Positions 25,161-34,334 of a stretch of DNA of 64,000 nucleotides are shown in pieces. Location: positions 277,501 through 341,500 of the forward strand of contig NZ_LR134376.1 in the NCBI RefSeq assembly GCF_900637545.1, read 5' to 3'. The position numbers and the translations under genes are program-made. A model generated the notes under the pieces. The model had not been told where the DNA came from. It ran no database searches and was given only the letters and a program-made list of their open reading frames with translations. This stretch comes from Aeromonas encheleia. Its GTDB lineage: Bacteria; Pseudomonadota; Gammaproteobacteria; Enterobacterales; Aeromonadaceae. Every line of letters starts with the position of its first letter. Within the stretch, counting starts at the first letter, position 1.

Positions 25161-26560
25161 GCCTGCTTGCCCTCTGGTATCTTCCCCTGCTGGCGGCCGA
25201 TCTCAAGCCGCAGCTCTTGCCCCAACCCGGGGATCTCGAACACATACTGCAAAAGAAAGAACTCAGGGCCCTGGTGGTCTATGAGCGGGGCTTCTTCTTC
25301 TTCGACAAGGGCGCCCAGTACGGCATCCTTGTCAATCAGCTGCAGGGCTTCGAGCGCTGGCTGAACCAGCGTTATCTCGCCAAGGATAAGCTCAAGCTCA
25401 AGATAATCTACATCCCGGTGCGTCAGGACAAGCTGCTGGATTACCTCGCCGAGGGGCGCGGCGATCTGGTGGCGGCCACCATGACGGTGACGCCGACCCG
25501 GCGCGAGCAGGTGACCTTCTCCCGCCCGCTCATCTCGCCCATCGAGGAGTGGGTGGTGAGCCAGCGCGATCTGCCCGGCTTCAACCGCATCACCCAGCTG
25601 TCGGGCCGGCGGATCTGGGTACGTGCCAGCTCCAGCTACTACGAGAGCCTGCACCAGCTCAACTGGCTGTTCCGCGAGCTGGGGCTGCCCCCCGTCTACA
25701 TAGAGACGGTGCCGGAATACCTGCAGGATGGGGATCTGTTGGAGATGGTGGCGGCCGGCATCATACCGCTGACCGTCACCGACAGCTTCAAGGGGCGGAT
25801 CTGGCTCGGCATGATAGGCGGGCTCAAGGCCCACAAGCTGATCCCGTTGCGGGACAAGGGGCGCAGCGCCTGGGCCCTGCGCAACAACAGCCCCGAGCTG
25901 CTCAAGGCGGTGAATGCCTATATCTCGGAGTCAAGCAAACGCACGCTCTTCAGCGACATGACCCTGCGCCGCCTGCTGGCGCAGAGTGACCAGATGAGCA
26001 ACATCTTGGCGCCGGATCCCATGGGCCGGCTGTCGACCATCCGCAAGGTGCTGGAGACGCAGGCGGACAAATACCAGCTGGACTGGCTGATGCTGGCGGC
26101 GCTGGCGTACAAGGAGTCCGGGCTCAATCCCAATGTCCGCTCCAACCGGGGGGCGGTCGGCATCATGCAGTTGCTGCCGAGCACAGGTGGCGAGGTGGGG
26201 ATCCGCGGTGCCCGGCTCACCAGCCTGGAGGGCAACGTGGAGGCGGCCTGCCGTTACATGCGGCTGATCCTCGACACCTACTTCAACGATCCCGGAATGG
26301 ATCGGCTCAACCGCCACCTGTTCGCGCTGGCGGCCTACAACGCGGGCCCCAACCGGGTGCAGGCGCTGCAGGCCAAGGCCAGGGCCAGGGGACTTGATCC
26401 GAATGTCTGGTTCGGCAACGTGGAGCAGCTGGTGGCCAACGAGGTCGGTCAGGGGCCCATCAACTACGTCGGCACCATCTACAAATATTACGTGGCCTAT
26501 CGCTTCAGCCTGCCCCAGCTGGAGGGCAAGTCCGACGCCATAGAGGCGGCCCAGCCCTGA
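25136..26560 (+). CDS. MltF-like membrane-bound lytic murein transglycosylase
   Basis: 474 aa. After a signal peptide (about 1-20, ending LLAA) comes an extracellular-solute-binding-like domain (residues about 30-290), then an SLT transglycosylase domain. The catalytic Glu is Glu327 in AYKESGLNP, followed by GAVGIMQLLP and AAYNAGPNRV, the conserved SLT motifs. Such enzymes cleave the MurNAc-GlcNAc bond of peptidoglycan to give 1,6-anhydro ends. The array of 5' echoes upstream may disturb or tune its translation start. Confidence 0.88.
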   Translation: MMTRRWIWGLLALWYLPLLAADLKPQLLPQPGDLEHILQKKELRALVVYERGFFFFDKGAQYGILVNQLQGFERWLNQRYLAKDKLKLKIIYIPVRQDKLLDYLAEGRGDLVAATMTVTPTRREQVTFSRPLISPIEEWVVSQRDLPGFNRITQLSGRRIWVRASSSYYESLHQLNWLFRELGLPPVYIETVPEYLQDGDLLEMVAAGIIPLTVTDSFKGRIWLGMIGGLKAHKLIPLRDKGRSAWALRNNSPELLKAVNAYISESSKRTLFSDMTLRRLLAQSDQMSNILAPDPMGRLSTIRKVLETQADKYQLDWLMLAALAYKESGLNPNVRSNRGAVGIMQLLPSTGGEVGIRGARLTSLEGNVEAACRYMRLILDTYFNDPGMDRLNRHLFALAAYNAGPNRVQALQAKARARGLDPNVWFGNVEQLVANEVGQGPINYVGTIYKYYVAYRFSLPQLEGKSDAIEAAQP

Positions 26561-26764
26561 GCGCTCAACACCGGTCGGGGGCGCGATCCCGGATGCAGGC
26601 GGCCTCCCAGCCTTGGTCCCGGTGCAGCATGTACCAGGGAGATGGTTGTCCGGCCGGGATGGGATCCGGCTGGCTGGCTTGCGGCCTATGGCCGAGGGAG
26701 GGGCGGTCACAGAGTTCCATGCGCGACTCCTTGATTCGTTGCGATCAGGGCGGTTGCCTGGGTT

Positions 26765-28048
26765 ATGCCATGGCCAGATGACAAGGAGATGACCCTGATC
26801 CCCGCCGAATTCGCCCTGCTCGACGATCCTGGTGCGGCCCTGAAGGCGCGCTGCCAGCTGATCCGCGCGGCCCGCAGCAGGATCCAGGCCCAGTACTACA
26901 GCTGGGAGGAGGACGGCAGCGGCAAGCTGTTGCTGTCCGAGTTGTTGCATGCGGCCCGGCGGGGGGTCCGGGTCCAGCTGCTTATCGACGATCTCTATGC
27001 CGGCGACAACCGCTTCCTGGAGATGGTGGCGCATCAGCCCGGCATCGAGGTGCGGCTGTTCAATCCGTTCTGGCTCAGGGGCTGGCGCCGGCTGACCCTG
27101 CTGTTGGAGGGGCTGCTCAGCTTCAGACGCATCAACCACCGCATGCACAACAAGCTGCTGCTGGTGGATGGCTGCCAGATGGTGATAGGTGGCCGCAACA
27201 TCGGCGATCGCTACTTCGGGCTGGGGGCGCCGCCTCACTTCGTCGATCTGGATCTGCTCTGTCGGGGCCCCCTCTGCCGGCAGGCCGGGCAGGGCTTCGG
27301 GCTGTTCTGGCACAGCCGCTGGAGCCATCCGATCCGGCGCCTGTTGCGCCGCGCCCTGCTGCCCGCCGAGATAGAGGCGGTGAACGACTTCCTGCTCACC
27401 CTGACCGATCCGGCGGTGGCCGCCGTCTACGATCTGCCCGCCAGCCTGTTTGATGAAGAGCCTGTCCCCCTGCGCTGGCATCCGGGGCAGGGGGAGTGCT
27501 GGTTCGATCGGCCCGGCAAGGGGCTGGTCTCCCGGCCGACCACGGCGCCCCTGCTGGGGCGCAAGCTGGCCGGCAACCTGGGCACCCTGCGGTTGGTGAG
27601 CCCTTACCTGATCCTGACGCGCGGGCTGCGTCGTCAGCTCAAGCGGCAACGCCAGGCGGGGATGGCGATAGAGATACTGACCAACTCCCTGGCCAGCACC
27701 GATGTGCCGCTGGTGTACGGCGCCTACCGGCGCCACCGCCCCTGGCTGGTGCGGCAGGGGATAGCGCTGGCCGAGCTGGAGAGCGAGGCGCTCAGCCTGC
27801 ATGCCAAGCTGATCCTGATGGGCGACGAAGAGGCGCTGCTCGGCAGCTTCAATCTGGATCCCCGCTCCCTGCTGCTCAACACCGAGCTGATGCTACATCT
27901 GCGCTGCCCCGCGCTCTGCGCCGAGCTGCAGCAGTGGCTGGCGAGGTGGCAACAGGCATCGGTCCAGCCGGTGCCGGCCCCTCCTTCGGCGCTGCGGCGC
28001 CTGCTGGCCCGGCTGAGCGACTGGCTGCCGCTGCACCCCTGGCTGTGA
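26765..28048 (+). CDS. Phospholipase D-family protein (ClsC-like cardiolipin synthase)
   Basis: 427 aa with two PLD half-sites. The first is canonical, HNKLLLVD followed by GGRNIGDRYF. The second reads HAKLILMGDEEALLGSFNLDPRS: where the family normally has Asp after HxKx4 there is Gly, with Asp one residue later. His and Lys, which carry catalysis, are kept. Family members make cardiolipin from two phospholipids at the inner membrane. No good ribosome binding site precedes ATG 26765, and AAGGAG overlaps a second ATG at 26789, so the start is uncertain. No partner of ClsC is seen nearby. Confidence 0.82.
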   Translation: MPWPDDKEMTLIPAEFALLDDPGAALKARCQLIRAARSRIQAQYYSWEEDGSGKLLLSELLHAARRGVRVQLLIDDLYAGDNRFLEMVAHQPGIEVRLFNPFWLRGWRRLTLLLEGLLSFRRINHRMHNKLLLVDGCQMVIGGRNIGDRYFGLGAPPHFVDLDLLCRGPLCRQAGQGFGLFWHSRWSHPIRRLLRRALLPAEIEAVNDFLLTLTDPAVAAVYDLPASLFDEEPVPLRWHPGQGECWFDRPGKGLVSRPTTAPLLGRKLAGNLGTLRLVSPYLILTRGLRRQLKRQRQAGMAIEILTNSLASTDVPLVYGAYRRHRPWLVRQGIALAELESEALSLHAKLILMGDEEALLGSFNLDPRSLLLNTELMLHLRCPALCAELQQWLARWQQASVQPVPAPPSALRRLLARLSDWLPLHPWL

Positions 28049-28244
28049 CGGGGCCCATTTGTGCGAGATCTCGCAAAGCCTTGTGCGCCTTCGAGGATAG
28101 CCTTTGCCATCCAACGCCGGATTTCGATTTTATCGTATTGTTTTTAATCACTTTCTATCTTGATATGAATCGAGCCGGCTCCATGCTGTTTGCATACAAG
28201 TTCGTATAAAACGGTTTTTTATTTTATTTAACTGCGTAGTATTT

Positions 28245-28448
28245 CAGTTGCAAGGACAAACACGGCGGCTGGTCCGTCGTGCGGGAGAGGGTGATGAGGG
28301 AATTGGTCGGCCGGATTGCTCTGGCAGACAGCCACTTCGGCTCGGGAGCGGAAACCCGTGAAGTGGAATCAGTACCCGTTATTGCCGGATCCCAATATGG
28401 AACATGCTATTTGCGAGGGGGTGACATGCGAATGTCGCCCCATTTTTT
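28245..28448 (+). ncRNA. Candidate structured RNA with orphan terminator
   Basis: No gene is seen between the PLD gene and the converging desaturase, yet there is a long stem-loop, CCACTTC / GAAGTGG (28332-28366) enclosing CGGG / CCCG, and a perfect terminator GGGGTGACAT / ATGTCGCCCC with GCGA loop and T6 (28418-28448). An AT-rich stretch at 28200-28240 could be its promoter. It matches no riboswitch or sRNA I know by eye. The 5' end is a guess. Confidence 0.4.
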
Positions 28449-28474
28449 ATGTCGAAAGGTCACCTGGCGCTCAT

Positions 28475-28499
28475 GAAAAGACCGCCAGCGGGCGGTCTT
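28475..28499 (-). terminator. Terminator of the desaturase gene
   Basis: AAGACCGCC / GGCGGTCTT with a 4-nt loop, followed on the minus strand by a short U run; 29 bp after the stop codon. Confidence 0.8.
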
Positions 28500-28527
28500 G
28501 GGCAATCAGGTCTATTGGTCTGCCACC

Positions 28528-29646
28528 TCAGGCGATGCCGGCCAGCAGGCGACTCCAGTTGCGTTTGCCGGCGAGGAAGCCATCCCGCAGGTTGCGATAC
28601 TCCAGCTGCAGCTTGAATCTATCGTAGCGGGCCAGCGCCTTGCGCTTGCGCTGCTCCAGCAGCAGCTTGCGGCTGGCGTAGTAGTGCTGGAGCTGCAGGC
28701 TCAGCTTGTCGTACTCCTCTTGCAGCAGTGCCTGCCACAGCTCCCTATCCTCTTCCTTGCGCAGCTTCGCCTGGGCGCGCTTGAGCTGCATCTCCAGCCT
28801 GGCCAGCTCGATCCGCTCCTCCGGGCAGGCGCGCAGATCCCTGGCCAACCCGCACCAGGCGGCGCAGCGGATCAGCCACTTGGTCGGATCGAACTGCCAC
28901 CAGTGGATGCCGTTGCGGTAGTCGTTCTCGAACAGGTGATGGAAGTTGTGATAGCCCTCGCCGAAGGTGAAGAAGGCCAGGATGCCGTTGTCCCGCGCGC
29001 TGTTGCGATCGGTGAAGGGCTGGCTGCCCCAGATGTGGGCAAGGGAGTTGATGAAGAAGGTGGTGTGGTGGGTCATCACCATGCGCAGCGCCCCCGCCAG
29101 CAGCAGCATGCCGAGCAGATCGCCGTGGATCAGGCCGAGCAGCAGCGGGATGCCGATGTTGGTGCCGAGGGTCAGCGCCAGATAATGCTTGTGCTGGAAG
29201 GCGACCACAGGGTTGTTCTGCAGATCCCGCACATTGCTGTAGTCGTGGTAGGTCTCGCGCTGGTATTCCCGCAGCATCCAGCCGATGTGGGAGTACCAGA
29301 AGCCGCGGCCCGCGCTGTAGGGATCCTTCTGGTTGTCATCCACGTGGCGATGGTGGCGGCGGTGATCGGACGACCAGTGCAGCGCCGAGTTTTGCAGGGC
29401 GAGGGCGCCGCCGATGGCGAAGATCCATTGCAGGATAGGGTGTGCCTTGTAGGCCTTGTGTGACCAGAGCCGGTGATAGCCTGCGGTGATGGAGATGCCG
29501 CAATAGCAGAACAGCAGCAGGAAGCAGAGCCACTGCCAGAGGTCGTAGCCGTGGCTCAGTCCGTACCAGGGTACCGCAATCAGTGCGGTCAACCCGGAGA
29601 GGGCGAACAGCAGGGTGTTGGTCATGATGATCGGGGGGCGGTCCAT
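28528..29646 (-). CDS. Acyl-CoA/fatty-acid delta-9-type desaturase
   Basis: 372 aa membrane di-iron enzyme. The three histidine boxes are visible: HRLWSH (about residue 58), HRRHH (about 95) and EGYHNFHH (about 230), with the hydrophobic segments between them in the expected order. The last 100 residues are a charged helical extension ([19 protein letters not shown]...), longer than in many homologues. It inserts a double bond into saturated acyl chains. AAGGAG precedes the ATG. Divergent from fabR, whose operator-like palindrome lies between them, so repression by FabR is likely. Confidence 0.9.
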   Translation of the reverse strand: MDRPPIIMTNTLLFALSGLTALIAVPWYGLSHGYDLWQWLCFLLLFCYCGISITAGYHRLWSHKAYKAHPILQWIFAIGGALALQNSALHWSSDHRRHHRHVDDNQKDPYSAGRGFWYSHIGWMLREYQRETYHDYSNVRDLQNNPVVAFQHKHYLALTLGTNIGIPLLLGLIHGDLLGMLLLAGALRMVMTHHTTFFINSLAHIWGSQPFTDRNSARDNGILAFFTFGEGYHNFHHLFENDYRNGIHWWQFDPTKWLIRCAAWCGLARDLRACPEERIELARLEMQLKRAQAKLRKEEDRELWQALLQEEYDKLSLQLQHYYASRKLLLEQRKRKALARYDRFKLQLEYRNLRDGFLAGKRNWSRLLAGIA

Positions 29647-29663
29647 TTCACTCGGCTCCTTTC

Positions 29664-29681
29664 AGCGAACAGCTGTTCACT
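29664..29681. promoter_or_regulatory. Putative FabR operator
   Basis: AGCGAACAGCTGTTCACT is an 18-bp near-perfect palindrome, 18 bp upstream of the desaturase ATG and in front of the divergent fabR. It resembles the AGCG-N-GTTCGCT-type palindromes bound by FabR before fabA and fabB in E. coli. Confidence 0.65.
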
Positions 29682-29795
29682 ATTCTCCACCGGGCCGGAA
29701 TGGGGGTCAATGGTAAAAAAGTCGGCAACAAACCTGATCCAGCCCCCGCCTTCGGGTTATCATCTGGCCTCGCTAATCTCAAGGTGACGGTTTTC

Positions 29796-30416
29796 GTGGG
29801 TATTCGCGCGCAACAGAAAGAAAAAACCCGGCGTACGCTGATCGAGGCGGCGTTCAGTCAACTCTGTGCCAACCGCAGCTTCTCCAACCTCAGCCTGCGG
29901 GAAGTGGCACGGGAGGCGGGCATAGCGCCGACCTCCTTCTACCGTCATTTCCGTGACATGGAGGAACTGGGACTGACCCTGGTGGACGAGGGTGGCCTGA
30001 CTCTGCGCCAGCTGATGCGCCAGGCGCGCCAGCGCATCGCCGGTGGCGGCAGCGTCATCAGCACCTCGGTGCAGACCTTCATGGAGTTCGTCGAAAACAA
30101 CCCGAATATCTTCCGTCTGCTGTTGCGTGAGCGCTCCGGTACCTCGGCGGCTTTCCGCCAGGCGGTGGCGCGCGAGATCCAGCATTTCATCGCCGAGCTG
30201 ACCGATTATCTGGAGGCGACCACGGAAGCGCCACGGGAGGAGGCCTACATTCAGGCCGAGGCCATGGTGACCATCGTCTTCAGCGCCGGTGCCGATGCCC
30301 TCGACATGACCACGGAAGAGTGCCGGGCGCTGTCCGATCGCACCATCAGCCAGCTGCGGATGATCGCCATGGGCGCCGAGGTCCAGAATCGCAAGCGCCG
30401 CGAACCCCTCTCTTAA
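29796..30416 (+). CDS. fabR: FabR, TetR-family repressor of unsaturated fatty acid synthesis
   Basis: 206 aa. From GTG 29796 the sequence [23 protein letters not shown] closely matches the N-terminus of E. coli FabR; the helix-turn-helix is [29 protein letters not shown]. FabR senses the acyl-ACP/acyl-CoA pool and represses fabA, fabB and, here by position, the neighbouring desaturase. AAGGTGA lies 8 bp before GTG. A longer frame upstream to 29700 exists but has no family match. yijD follows, as in enterics. Confidence 0.93.
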   Translation: MGIRAQQKEKTRRTLIEAAFSQLCANRSFSNLSLREVAREAGIAPTSFYRHFRDMEELGLTLVDEGGLTLRQLMRQARQRIAGGGSVISTSVQTFMEFVENNPNIFRLLLRERSGTSAAFRQAVAREIQHFIAELTDYLEATTEAPREEAYIQAEAMVTIVFSAGADALDMTTEECRALSDRTISQLRMIAMGAEVQNRKRREPLS

Positions 30417-30435
30417 GTTAAGGATGGACAGTCTC

Positions 30436-30801
30436 ATGCGTGAACCGAACGCGATCCCGAAGAAACCCCTGCTGCTGGCCCTGCTTATCGGCATCTGCGG
30501 GGATGCCTTCCTGTCGGTGCTGACCGCATCGGCCGTGCCCTTCTCCTTCTTCCCCCTGATCGCCCTGCTGCTGGCGGCCAACCAGCTCTATCAGCTCTAT
30601 CGCCACCAGCCCATGGTCGGCAACACCCCCAGCTGCATCCTGCTCTGCTTCTTCATCGGGGTGTTCGGCCACTCGGCGCTGATCAAGGTGCAGTACCCTG
30701 AGCTTGGCAGCAATTTCTTCTCGCTGATCGCCATGCTGCTGTTGCTCGCCGTGCTCTCCATCAGGCTCGGGATCAGCGTGGGGAAAAAAGTGAAGGAGTG
30801 A
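30436..30801 (+). CDS. yijD: YijD family inner-membrane protein
   Basis: 121 aa with four hydrophobic segments. It is placed directly after fabR as in E. coli and shares the family segment KVQYPELGSNFFSLIAMLLLL. The start is ATG 30436, aligned with the E. coli N-terminus, with AAGGA 11 bp upstream; ATG 30424 is an alternative. Function unknown. Confidence 0.85.
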   Translation: MREPNAIPKKPLLLALLIGICGDAFLSVLTASAVPFSFFPLIALLLAANQLYQLYRHQPMVGNTPSCILLCFFIGVFGHSALIKVQYPELGSNFFSLIAMLLLLAVLSIRLGISVGKKVKE

Positions 30802-30838
30802 CGAGTCACTCCTTCAGGGTCGGTTGCGAGGGGAGAAG

Positions 30839-31153
30839 CTAGTCTTCCCGAGGCGGCGTCCCGCCCTTCTGCCTGGCGTCTATGATGGCCTGCAGCTTGG
30901 CGCGGATCTCCATCATGCCAAACACACCGAAGATCAGCACCTGGGTGAATTCGAGGCGAGTTACCGCGAAGTAGGGCTTGCAGGCGGCCTTGATCATGCT
31001 GGCCTGCACCCAGTGCATCAGGATCACGATCACGCCGCAGACCGGCAGAAAACCGTTCAACTTGCCCGGCAGGGTACCCGCCAGCGCGAGCACTACCCCT
31101 AGCCAGAAGAACAGCAGCAGTCCCATCGCCACCAGATTAAAGAAGCGCTTCAT
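30839..31153 (-). CDS. YhhL-like DUF1145 membrane protein
   Basis: 104 aa with two to three membrane segments, beginning MKRFFNLVAMGLLLFFWLGVV. DUF1145 proteins follow rsmD in many gammaproteobacteria, and here the ATG overlaps the rsmD end by 17 bp. The C-terminal part is polar (DARQKGGTPPRED). No biochemical role is known. Confidence 0.85.
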   Translation of the reverse strand: MKRFFNLVAMGLLLFFWLGVVLALAGTLPGKLNGFLPVCGVIVILMHWVQASMIKAACKPYFAVTRLEFTQVLIFGVFGMMEIRAKLQAIIDARQKGGTPPRED

Positions 31154-31766
31154 TGTTCATCTCCCGCACATAGAGTTGATAGCAGACCTGACCGGCCTGC
31201 TTGTCCTTGAGTAGTTGCCAGTTGGCAGGCAGGGCCAGGTCGTCCATCTCCTTTTCCCGTTCAAGATAGATGAGCGCATCCGCTGCCAGCCAGCCGCGCT
31301 GCTCCAGTAGCTCGCACACCTGGGGCAACAGTTCGCGCCGAAACGGCGGATCGAGGAACACCAGATCGAAGGGGGTCACCGGGCCTTGCAGCCAGCTGAC
31401 CGCATCGGCCTGGATCACCTTGCCCTGCTGACTGCCCAGGGCGGCCAGGTTCTTCCTGAGCTGCTCGGCCGCGCCCTTGTCCATCTCGATCAGCGTCACC
31501 TGCTCGGCATAGCGCGACAGCGCCTCCAGTCCCAGGCCGCCGCTGCCGGCAAACAGATCGAGACAACGGGTGCCACGGACATGGGGCGCCAGCCAGTTGA
31601 AGATGGTCTCCTTGACGCGATCCGTGGTGGGTCTGAGTCCTTCCACATCCCTGACCGGCAATTTTCGACCCTTCCACTGGCCGCTGATGATTCTTACAAA
31701 GCCCGCTTTTCCCTGCGGAACCGGGCTTTTATGAGGGCTGCTAGGGCTGGATTTCACTCTGGGCAT
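31137..31766 (-). CDS. rsmD: 16S rRNA (guanine966-N2)-methyltransferase RsmD
   Basis: 209 aa. The RsmD signatures are visible: VRIISGQWKGRKLPV at the start of the fold, LRPTTDRVKETIFNWL, the SAM site CLDLFAGSGGLGLEALSR and the catalytic DPPF (in LVFLDPPFRRELL). It methylates G966 of 16S rRNA. The gene is divergent from ftsY as in E. coli. The first 22 residues are a basic low-complexity extension; the true start could be further in. Confidence 0.95.
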   Translation of the reverse strand: MPRVKSSPSSPHKSPVPQGKAGFVRIISGQWKGRKLPVRDVEGLRPTTDRVKETIFNWLAPHVRGTRCLDLFAGSGGLGLEALSRYAEQVTLIEMDKGAAEQLRKNLAALGSQQGKVIQADAVSWLQGPVTPFDLVFLDPPFRRELLPQVCELLEQRGWLAADALIYLEREKEMDDLALPANWQLLKDKQAGQVCYQLYVREMNNEALL

Positions 31767-31877
31767 CGCGTTTCGTCGTCAGAAAATAAAGTGTTAGTAT
31801 AAGGCGGTTCATTTTTATGCCGACCCACCGAGGGACGGCTATCTTAGCAGTCAGCCAACGAAGTGAGTATTTTTTAG

Positions 31878-33611
31878 ATGGCAAAAGGTTTGTTTTCCTG
31901 GCTGGGTTTCGGCCGCAAGAAAGAAGAGGCTGAGGCCGTCCAATCACAGGCCCCCGCAGCCACCCCGGCTGTCGCCGAGCCCGAGGCCACTGCTGCCCCC
32001 GCTCCCGTCGCTGATATTCCCCTGACCGAGGCCCCTGCTGCACAGCACGAGGCGCCGCTGGCGACGCCCGACGAAGGCCCGCTGGTGGTGGAGGAGCCTG
32101 CCTCCGAACTCGAGCCCGTCATCGTCAATGAGGCACTGATCGCCGATGCGGTCGCCGAGGAAGAGGCGCGTGTTGCCGCCGAGGTCCAGGCCGCGGAAGC
32201 CGCGCGTGTTGCCGCCGAGGCGCAGGCCGCAGAAGCCGCACGCATCGCTGCCGAGGCTCAGGCCGCAGAAGAGGCGCGCATTGCCGCCGAGGCTCAGGCC
32301 GCAGAAGCCGCACGCATCGCTGCCGAGGTTCAGGCTGCGGAAGAGGCGCGCATTGCCGCCGAAGCTCAGGCCGCGGAAGCCGCACGCATCGTTGCCGAGG
32401 CTCAGGCCGCGGAAGAAGCTCGTATCGCCGCCGAGGTTCAGGCCGCGGAAGCCGCACGCATCGCCGCCGAGGCGCAGGCCGCAGAAGCCGCGCGCGTTGC
32501 TGCCGAGGCTCAGGCCGCAGAAGAGGCGCGTGTTGCCGCCGAGGTTCAGGCCGCGGAAGCCGCTCGCATTGCCGCCGAGGCTCAGGCCACGGAAGAGGCT
32601 CGCATCGTTGCGGAGGCCGATGCCGCCGCTCTGGCCAACTTGCCGCTGGCCGCCAAGGTTGACGACGACACCCAGGACAAGCCGCAGCGGGAGGGCTTCT
32701 TCGCTCGCCTCAAGCGCAGCCTGGTGCGCACCAGAGAGAACATAGGTTCCGGCTTCTTCGGCCTGTTCCGTGGCAAGAAAATCGATGATGAGCTGTTCGA
32801 GGAGCTGGAGACCCAGCTGCTGACGGCGGATCTCGGCGTAGACACCACCAGCCGCATCATCGAGGGGCTGATCCAGCACGCGGATCGCAAGCAGCTCAAG
32901 GATGCCGAGGCGCTCTATGGCCTGCTCAAGCAGGACATGGGCGCCATGCTGGCCCAGGTCGAGAAGCCGCTGGTGATCGACACCAGCAAGAAGCCCTACG
33001 TGATCCTGATGATCGGCGTCAACGGAGTGGGCAAGACCACCACCATCGGCAAGCTGGCCAAGCAGTTCCAGGCCGAGGGCAAGAGCGTCATGCTGGCCGC
33101 CGGTGATACCTTCCGTGCCGCCGCGGTCGAGCAGCTGCAGGTGTGGGGCCAGCGCAACAAGATCCCGGTGATCGCCCAGCATACCGGCGCCGACTCCGCC
33201 TCCGTCATCTATGATGCCATCGAGGCCGCCCGTTCACGGGGCGCCGACGTGCTGATCGCCGATACCGCCGGCCGCCTGCAAAACAAGAGCAACCTGATGG
33301 AAGAGCTCAAGAAGGTGGTGCGGGTGATGAAGAAGCTGGATGAAGAGGCACCTCACGAGATCATGCTGACCCTGGATGCGGGCACCGGCCAGAACGCCCT
33401 GAGCCAGGCCAAGCTGTTCAGCGAGGCGGTGGGCCTGACCGGCATCACCCTGACCAAGCTCGATGGCACCGCCAAGGGCGGCGTCATCTTCGCGGTGGCC
33501 GACAAGTTCCAGATCCCGATCCGTTACATCGGGGTGGGCGAGGGGATAGACGATCTGCGCCCCTTCGTCGCCAACGACTTTATCGAGGCACTGTTCAGTC
33601 GCGATGAATAA
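31878..33611 (+). CDS. ftsY: FtsY, signal recognition particle receptor
   Basis: 577 aa. The N-terminal [15 protein letters not shown] is the membrane-targeting helix. Residues 20-260 form an acidic, alanine-rich A domain made largely of 12-residue repeats (see separate entry). The NG GTPase domain follows: GVNGVGKTT at 380-388 (P-loop), then DTAGR and TKLDG. FtsY receives ribosome-SRP complexes at SecYEG and hydrolyses GTP with Ffh. Operon order ftsY-ftsE-ftsX-rpoH is conserved. A short hairpin (CCCCGACC / GGTCGGGG) lies between ftsY and ftsE. Confidence 0.96.
   Translation: MAKGLFSWLGFGRKKEEAEAVQSQAPAATPAVAEPEATAAPAPVADIPLTEAPAAQHEAPLATPDEGPLVVEEPASELEPVIVNEALIADAVAEEEARVAAEVQAAEAARVAAEAQAAEAARIAAEAQAAEEARIAAEAQAAEAARIAAEVQAAEEARIAAEAQAAEAARIVAEAQAAEEARIAAEVQAAEAARIAAEAQAAEAARVAAEAQAAEEARVAAEVQAAEAARIAAEAQATEEARIVAEADAAALANLPLAAKVDDDTQDKPQREGFFARLKRSLVRTRENIGSGFFGLFRGKKIDDELFEELETQLLTADLGVDTTSRIIEGLIQHADRKQLKDAEALYGLLKQDMGAMLAQVEKPLVIDTSKKPYVILMIGVNGVGKTTTIGKLAKQFQAEGKSVMLAAGDTFRAAAVEQLQVWGQRNKIPVIAQHTGADSASVIYDAIEAARSRGADVLIADTAGRLQNKSNLMEELKKVVRVMKKLDEEAPHEIMLTLDAGTGQNALSQAKLFSEAVGLTGITLTKLDGTAKGGVIFAVADKFQIPIRYIGVGEGIDDLRPFVANDFIEALFSRDE
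32166..32633 (+). repeat. 36-bp tandem repeats inside ftsY
   Basis: About 13 units of 12 codons with consensus [11 protein letters not shown](A/E) between residues 97 and 252. Third positions vary and A/V, A/E and I/V swaps are the only changes. The predicted product is a long charged helix. The array lies in the length-variable A domain, so it is likely polymorphic between strains. Confidence 0.92.
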
Positions 33612-33662
33612 GCGCCACTCGCCCCGACCCAGGTCGGGGCTTGTCAATGTCAGGGATCCGTT

Positions 33663-34334
33663 ATGATTCGTTTCGATAAGGTCAGCAAGGTATACAGCGG
33701 TGGCCACCAGGCGCTGCAGAAGGTCAGCTTCCACCTGCGCAAGGGGGAGATGGCCTTCCTGACCGGCCACTCGGGGGCGGGCAAGAGTACCCTCTTGAAG
33801 CTCATCAGCGTGATGGAGCGGCCGACCGATGGTCGCGTCTTCTTCCACGGTGACGACGTCAGCCAGATCAAGCGGGGCCAGATCCCCTATGTGCGCCGCC
33901 AGATCGGCATGATCTTCCAGGATCACCGGCTGCTGATGGACAGAACCGTGTTCGACAACGTGGCGCTGCCGCTGGTGATCGATGGCTATAGCCACGGTGA
34001 CATCAACAAGCGGGTCGCGGCGGCGCTGGACAAGGTGGGGTTGCTCGGCAAGGAGCGCTACCAGCCACGCATGCTGTCCGGTGGTGAACAGCAGCGGGTC
34101 GGCATCGCCCGCGCCATCGTCAACAAGCCGCCGCTGCTGCTGGCGGATGAGCCGACCGGCAACCTGGATCCCCAGCTCTCCATGGACATCATGCGGCTGT
34201 TCGAGGAGTTCAACCGCTTCGGGGTCTCGGTGCTGATCGCAACCCACGATCTCGGGCTCATCGCCCGCATGCGTTACCGCACCCTGACCCTCAAGGCGGG
34301 TCGCATGTATTCGCAAGAGCAGGAGGAGAGCTGA
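33663..34334 (+). CDS. ftsE: FtsE, cell-division ABC ATPase
   Basis: 223 aa, the normal length. Walker [10 protein letters not shown] (35-43), signature LSGGEQQ (138-144), Walker B LLLADEP (158-164). With FtsX it forms a complex at the division ring that activates periplasmic amidases through EnvC. Stop overlaps the ftsX start (TGATG). Confidence 0.96.
   Translation: MIRFDKVSKVYSGGHQALQKVSFHLRKGEMAFLTGHSGAGKSTLLKLISVMERPTDGRVFFHGDDVSQIKRGQIPYVRRQIGMIFQDHRLLMDRTVFDNVALPLVIDGYSHGDINKRVAAALDKVGLLGKERYQPRMLSGGEQQRVGIARAIVNKPPLLLADEPTGNLDPQLSMDIMRLFEEFNRFGVSVLIATHDLGLIARMRYRTLTLKAGRMYSQEQEES

Noticed and set aside
32166..32633. Mobile or CRISPR-like repeat
   Set aside because: The repeats stay in the ftsY frame and encode a helical domain; there are no spacers or inverted ends.
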